9,223 nt of DNA from G039029935 sp039029935 (GTDB taxonomy: Bacteria; Chloroflexota; Anaerolineae; Caldilineales; Caldilineaceae). Where the stretch lies: the NCBI GenBank assembly GCA_039029935.1, contig JBCCFC010000485.1, forward strand, positions 1 to 9,223. The letters run 5' to 3'. The notes below the pieces were generated by a model. That model was given only the letters and a program-made list of their open reading frames with translations. It did no database searches and was not told the DNA's origin. The position numbers and the translations under genes were made by a program. This document shows, piece after piece, positions 6,698-9,223 of the stretch (position 1 is its first letter; each line of letters starts with the position of its first letter).

Positions 6698-6706
6698 TGG
6701 TATAAT
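6698..6706 (+). promoter_or_regulatory. Extended -10 promoter facing the nuclease-like gene
   Basis: TGG-TATAAT is a perfect -10 hexamer with an upstream TG. There is no good -35 box, as with its counterpart on the minus strand at 79-87, which shares the 13-base core TATGGTATAATAC. Transcription would start near 6713 and leave a leader of about 200 bases that includes the two GGA-loop hairpins. A small palindrome, ATAATA-c-TATTAT, overlaps the -10 at 6702-6714. Confidence 0.5.
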
Positions 6707-6849
6707 ACTATTATGCGCAAGTCGAATACCATACGCTGGATGAGTGTATAGCCAGTAATTTGCCTTAATCAGAAAATTCGTTCATACTCAACCATGAATG
6801 AGAGTAGATGTCGTAATTTTTTGTCGTATAGGCAAGTGTAAAACGTGGT

Positions 6850-6884
6850 GCGGATAGGATGTCCGCTACAGGCTGGAAGCCTGT
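6850..6884. repeat. Two tandem 17-nt hairpins with GGA loops (REP-like)
   Basis: The first hairpin is GCGGATA-GGA-TGTCCGC (6850-6866), with a 7-bp stem that includes one T·G wobble when read as RNA. The second is ACAGGCT-GGA-AGCCTGT (6868-6884), with a perfect 7-bp stem. They are separated by a single base and have different stems but identical loop and geometry. This design resembles repetitive extragenic palindromes. They lie 26 bases before the ATG at 6911, inside its presumed leader, and could affect mRNA folding near the ribosome site. Confidence 0.75.
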
Positions 6885-6910
6885 GTTACTTGTGAAAAGA
6901 GAGGTGAGTC

Positions 6911-7570
6911 ATGATTAAGTTGTCATTTCGTCATTGCACAACAACAATATTAGACAAGAAATTTGGATTGCGCCGAACGTTCTCGAGCCAATTGCTTGAT
7001 CAATGGCTCACAGATGAGCAACCCATTACAGAAGCCGAAATGGTCAATTTAGAAACGCATCAAGAAGACCTACGGATCAATTATGATGCATGGAACAAGC
7101 AAGAACTTGCCATCAATTTTATTGGTCCCGTTATTTCAAAGATACGCTTTTGGGAACCATACCGCTATAATTTTTTTGCTGGACGGCATATCAGCATACA
7201 GCTAGATAGCTTAATGGATACTGAAAAAGTCGAGTTGGGTGGCGAGCCAGATGGCATGATTGCCACTGGCTACCGTGAACCTGAAGTCCCCATTTTTGCA
7301 TTTACAGAATATAAGAAAGAGGTTGATTCGAGTGGCGACCCTGCGGGGCAAACTGTCGCCGCTATGCTGGTCGCCCAACAACTAAATCAGCAAGAAATTC
7401 CCATTTACGGTTGCTATGTGATTGGGCAAAATTGGTATTTTGTGGTCCTTGAAGGCAAACACTATACCATTAGCCAAAGTTATTCAGCGATTGATGATGA
7501 CCTCTTTACGATATTCCGTATCCTCAAATCATTAAAAGCTGTTGTCCTTGCATATACGGCCCAGATATAA
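6911..7570 (+). CDS. PD-(D/E)xK nuclease-like protein of unknown role
   Basis: This 219-residue soluble protein shows a PD-(D/E)xK signature. Pro113-Asp114 lie in GGEPDGMI, and Glu133-x-Lys135 lie in FAFTEYKK after a hydrophobic strand. Gln147, in a helix (GDPAGQTVAAML), follows at the usual distance. This is the arrangement of restriction-type and other DNA nucleases. Glu65 in an early helix could be the extra acidic residue of the fold. I recognise it as resembling a family of stand-alone hypothetical proteins, known to me mainly from Bacteroidota, cyanobacteria and similar bacteria, with conserved NWYF and DIFRIL-like segments near the C-terminus. No function is assigned. No methylase or helicase lies beside it, so a classical restriction system is not indicated. 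The start is clear, with AGAGGTG about four bases before the ATG. Defence, DNA repair and a mobile-element remnant are all open. Confidence 0.8.
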   Translation: MIKLSFRHCTTTILDKKFGLRRTFSSQLLDQWLTDEQPITEAEMVNLETHQEDLRINYDAWNKQELAINFIGPVISKIRFWEPYRYNFFAGRHISIQLDSLMDTEKVELGGEPDGMIATGYREPEVPIFAFTEYKKEVDSSGDPAGQTVAAMLVAQQLNQQEIPIYGCYVIGQNWYFVVLEGKHYTISQSYSAIDDDLFTIFRILKSLKAVVLAYTAQI

Positions 7571-7714
7571 TTTCATCACCTTCAAATTGAACCGAATCTA
7601 TGAGTGAGAAGACCACAACTACGGTCGGGTGTCTATGCGGATTCACCCATCATAAATCATTTGTTTTGATCCATATAGGCGTCTTCGAATGCACTGATGC
7701 GGAGAAATTCACTG

Positions 7715-8065
7715 ATGCAGATATATCCAAGTTCTCGCTATAAATCGCTAATCAACCTCTTTCTCAACCAAGTTGATGTTGCATACCCGACCAAATACCA
7801 CAAACGATGGGCACGGCGATTGTGCGAATATACATTCTCACGGGAAGATGCGTCTGTTTTGGCATTGGCAACATTTGGTGCAACAACTGATTTGCGGGTC
7901 TTCGGTATGCAAGCACTTATCACGTTCGATAAGCGCATGATCAACAACTGGCAAAACCACCATGTCACTATCCACGAGCAACTGGAAACCATGAAACAGG
8001 ATTTGCACGAACCCTATTGCCACGTTTCGTTACCACACGTTCTGCGACTAGACCAATTACCATAA
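7715..8065 (+). CDS. Small hypothetical protein, PIN-domain-like C-terminal half
   Basis: This is a 116-residue protein. The segment FSREDASVLALATFG followed by GMQALITFDKRMI looks like the third and fourth acidic motifs of PIN-domain ribonucleases: Asp45 in EDA and Asp72 in TFD, numbered from the chosen start. The N-terminal strand with the first aspartate of a PIN domain is absent. I prefer the ATG at 7715, because GGAG lies ten bases upstream (7701-7704); an ATG at 7697 has no such site. The same frame, read upstream through a TGA at 7667 and a TAG at 7676, contains VYADSPIINHLF. That could be the lost first motif, so the gene may be a damaged toxin-like protein. It lies 144 bases after the nuclease-like gene, with the same orientation. 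The PIN assignment is tentative. Confidence 0.55.
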   Translation: MQIYPSSRYKSLINLFLNQVDVAYPTKYHKRWARRLCEYTFSREDASVLALATFGATTDLRVFGMQALITFDKRMINNWQNHHVTIHEQLETMKQDLHEPYCHVSLPHVLRLDQLP

Positions 8066-8407
8066 AGAATTACATCCAAAAGCTTTTGATACACTGATTT
8101 GTGTAGAATAATTCATAATATTTTATGCAACTTAAGTATCTACTCAATAAATCGGGGATGGTACGGGGTTGAACGATCAAACCGCTACGATTACCGCTGA
8201 ATAGTGAGCAGATAGACTATGCTAAACTTGCCAGACGCAATCAACCCTGCTTTATGTTTGACAAGCCCTATTTCTGCAGAGTTCATTGAACCCAAATTTA
8301 GCGAGTAAATGTAAGGCAATTGTGGAGAAATTGAAAATAAACGGTTATCGGTCAAAATTCGTAGCGTTTCGCACCTTGAACGGCAAGAGAACCAGTCGTA
8401 TAGACCA

Positions 8408-8435
8408 TTGACATTGCCTGATATTCTTATACAAT
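8408..8435 (+). promoter_or_regulatory. Sigma-70-type promoter for the first sensor-domain gene
   Basis: A perfect -35 box, TTGACA, at 8408-8413 is followed after 16 bases by TACAAT at 8430-8435, which matches the -10 consensus at five of six positions. Transcription would start near 8442 and give a leader of about 115 bases before the ATG at 8557. The inverted arms at 8474-8534 lie wholly within this leader. It is the best two-box promoter I found in the window. Confidence 0.6.
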
Positions 8436-8473
8436 AAAAATAGACACAGCAGGCGGCGGCTTGAATAGGATAC

Positions 8474-8534
8474 CTTCCAGGAAAGGGTATGACATATTCT
8501 GGCATGGCTGGTCTCGATCACCCCTTCCTGGAAG
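8474..8534. repeat. Paired inverted REP-like arms in the leader of the first sensor gene
   Basis: CTTCCAGGAAAGGGT (8474-8488) and ACCCCTTCCTGGAAG (8520-8534) are reverse complements at 14 of 15 positions, with one A-C mismatch (8484/8524). The linker is 31 bases. Each arm is itself a small palindrome (TTCC-a-GGAA), so the unit resembles two opposed REP sequences (a BIME). The right arm ends 22 bases before the ATG. Confidence 0.8.
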
Positions 8535-8556
8535 TTAGAACGAGATAGAGAGTTGA

Positions 8557-8916
8557 ATGGATAGAAAAACGATTGGGCTTTTGATCAATGAGATCGAAAT
8601 GAATTATGTCCATGACCTGTGGACGGGCATCAGTCAACGATGTGCTGAACTGGACTTCAATTTTATTACCATTGTCGGTGCAGAGTTAAAACACCCGTTG
8701 GAGTGGAATGCATCTCGGAATAACATCTATCAGCTTGCCACCGAGATGGATTTGGATGGCGTGTTGATCTCCTCGACGCTTGGGTATTTTGTCTCGGATG
8801 CAGAATTAACCACCTTTATCCAGCAATTTACGCATAAGCCAACGGTTTTGCTTGGGTTTGAGCGACTTTTGTCACAAAACCATTTACACTTAAGCCGCTT
8901 TCGGAAGTGTAAATGA
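8557..8916 (+). pseudogene. LacI/PBP-like sensory-domain gene, truncated copy A
   Basis: This 119-codon frame starts KTIGLLINEIEMNYVHDLWTG, the opening of the periplasmic-binding-protein-like sensory domain of LacI-type regulators, without the preceding helix-turn-helix. In such bacteria this stand-alone form is often the input domain of longer signalling proteins (GGDEF, histidine kinase). MDLDGVLISSTLGYF (about 64-78) is the family's second strand block. Recognisable sequence ends near residue 105, at KPTVLLGFERL. The last 11 residues are encoded by an inverted repeat (8881-8915), and the stop lies at its edge. About two thirds of the domain and any output domain are missing. The start shares GAGAGTTGAATG with copy B at 9090. 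The fragment may be a partial duplication or an insertion-disrupted gene. The family call is good; whether it is expressed is unknown. Confidence 0.7.
8881..8915. repeat. Inverted repeat at the broken end of copy A
   Basis: CATTTACACTT (8881-8891) and AAGTGTAAATG (8905-8915) are perfect reverse complements over 11 bases, with a 13-base loop (aagccgctttcgg). The stop codon of copy A overlaps the right end. No T-run follows, so it is not a typical terminator. Its position exactly where similarity to the sensor family ends suggests that it marks the break. Confidence 0.75.
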
Positions 8917-8939
8917 ATGTACACACACAGTAGAAAATA

Positions 8940-9063
8940 TAGCTGTTTGAGCATTTGGGGTAAGACCTTCGGGAGGTGTCTGTAGATGATTAGGGTGTAT
9001 CGAAGCCTTTATGGACACCTCCCGAAGGTCTGGTTTTGCACATCTTTAGACCTCAAATAGCCA
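8940..9063. repeat. Nested inverted repeats in the leader of the second sensor gene
   Basis: The inner arms AGACCTTCGGGAGGTGTC (8963-8980) and GACACCTCCCGAAGGTCT (9014-9031) are perfect over 18 bases, with a 33-base linker. Each arm contains ACCT...AGGT and so can fold by itself. The outer arms, TAGCTGTTTGAG (8940-8951) and CTCAAATAGCCA (9052-9063), match at 10 of 12 positions. The arrangement of inverted arms, short linker and then a sensor gene parallels 8474-8534, although the arm sequences differ. The ATG of copy B is 58 bases beyond the inner arm. Confidence 0.8.
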
Positions 9064-9089
9064 TTGATAGGGATGATAAAGAGAGTTGA

Positions 9090-9223
9090 ATGAAAAGAAA
9101 AACAATAGGGCTTTTGGTTAACCAAATAGAGATCAACTATGCGCGTAAACTTTGGGATGGTGTACGACAACGCTGTGAAGACTTCGACTTCAATTTAATC
9201 ACCATTGAGGGGTCGGAATTGAA
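9090..9223 (+). CDS. LacI/PBP-like sensory-domain protein, copy B (partial)
   Basis: The first 44 codons are present before the window ends. They open RKTIGLLVNQIEINYARKLW and match copy A at 28 of 44 residues, with the same leader GAGAGTTGAATG. This is the first strand and helix of the periplasmic-binding-protein-like fold. No helix-turn-helix precedes it, because the start codon lies directly at the sensory domain. By family habit the full protein would be a cytoplasmic ligand sensor, possibly with a GGDEF, kinase or similar output module, but nothing of that is visible here. The ribosome site is the modest GAGAG four bases before the ATG. Confidence 0.75.
   Translation, partial: MKRKTIGLLVNQIEINYARKLWDGVRQRCEDFDFNLITIEGSEL

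Larger units (their letters stand above)
6551..6910. other. Divergent intergenic region (360 nt)
   Basis: This gap separates the leftward dipeptidase from the rightward nuclease-like gene. I see no coding sequence in it. It contains overlapping inverted repeats (6625-6664), an extended -10 promoter facing right (6698-6706) and two adjacent GGA-loop hairpins (6850-6884). It also has a Shine-Dalgarno site for each flanking gene. No clear -35/-10 pair facing left was found. GTCGTA is repeated on both sides of a T-run near 6808-6830. Confidence 0.7.
8066..8556. other. Non-coding stretch upstream of the sensor-domain genes (491 nt)
   Basis: No supported gene was found on either strand. A minus-strand frame at 8191-8505 has no recognisable domain, no ribosome site and unusual composition. 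Just after the preceding stop is a weak hairpin, TACAC (8090-8094) with GTGTA (8101-8105), without a T-run. The segment 8110-8400 is plain AT-rich sequence in which I see nothing. The right end holds the promoter at 8408-8435 and the paired inverted arms at 8474-8534. Confidence 0.6.

Noticed and set aside
7600..7743. 47-residue frame MSEKTTTTVGCLCGF.. between the nuclease-like and PIN-like genes
   Set aside because: It has no Shine-Dalgarno site, no family resemblance, and overlaps the start of the better-supported gene at 7715.
8090..8105. Rho-independent terminator after the PIN-like gene
   Set aside because: The stem is only five AT-rich base pairs and no T-run follows.
8191..8505. 104-residue minus-strand frame in the non-coding gap
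   Set aside because: It has no ribosome site and no recognisable domain, has cysteine- and tyrosine-rich composition, and overlaps the promoter and left repeat arm of the sensor gene.

Overview
The window reads as a moderate-GC bacterial chromosome, most likely Chloroflexota (an Anaerolineae- or Herpetosiphon-like lineage). That placement is an inference. It rests on the gene mix, on the tandem stand-alone LacI-type sensory-domain genes at the right edge, and on the many intergenic hairpins. No transposase, integrase, rRNA, tRNA or CRISPR array was seen.

Left part (1-6550), minus strand. A gene starts at 12 and leaves the window to the left, with a Shine-Dalgarno site and an extended -10 promoter. 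To its right is an adenosine deaminase remnant, reduced to its N-terminal quarter fused out of frame to its C-terminus (563-197). Upstream of that, in the same direction, are a membrane-anchored alpha/beta hydrolase (1727-606) and a membrane-anchored serine beta-lactamase-fold hydrolase (2802-1756). Next come two more gene corpses: a GNAT acetyltransferase N-terminus (2925-2827) and a frameshifted, internally deleted aldo/keto reductase (3384-2977). Then follow a cytoplasmic alpha/beta hydrolase (4256-3399), a 78-nt perfect hairpin (4285-4362), an AadA-type aminoglycoside nucleotidyltransferase (5170-4370) and an M20 dipeptidase (6550-5174). The dipeptidase and aadA are 3 nt apart and probably translationally coupled. 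Several of these genes modify or hydrolyse small molecules. The three broken genes show that the region is losing functions by deletion.

Middle (6551-6910). This divergent intergenic region holds overlapping inverted repeats, an extended -10 promoter facing right, and two back-to-back 17-nt hairpins that both have a 7-bp stem and a GGA loop.

Right part, plus strand. A 219-aa protein with a clear PD-(D/E)xK nuclease signature (6911-7570) is followed by a 116-aa protein resembling the C-terminal half of a PIN domain (7715-8065). A 491-nt non-coding stretch follows, with a good sigma-70 promoter. The window ends with two paralogous genes for a LacI/periplasmic-binding-protein-like sensory domain without a DNA-binding domain. 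The first (8557) is broken after about 105 residues and ends inside an inverted repeat. The second (9090) runs off the right edge. Each is preceded by a pair of inverted REP-like arms separated by a 31-33 nt linker. The tandem sensor genes with their hairpin leaders, and the nuclease/PIN-like pair behind the GGA hairpins, are the least explained parts of the window.
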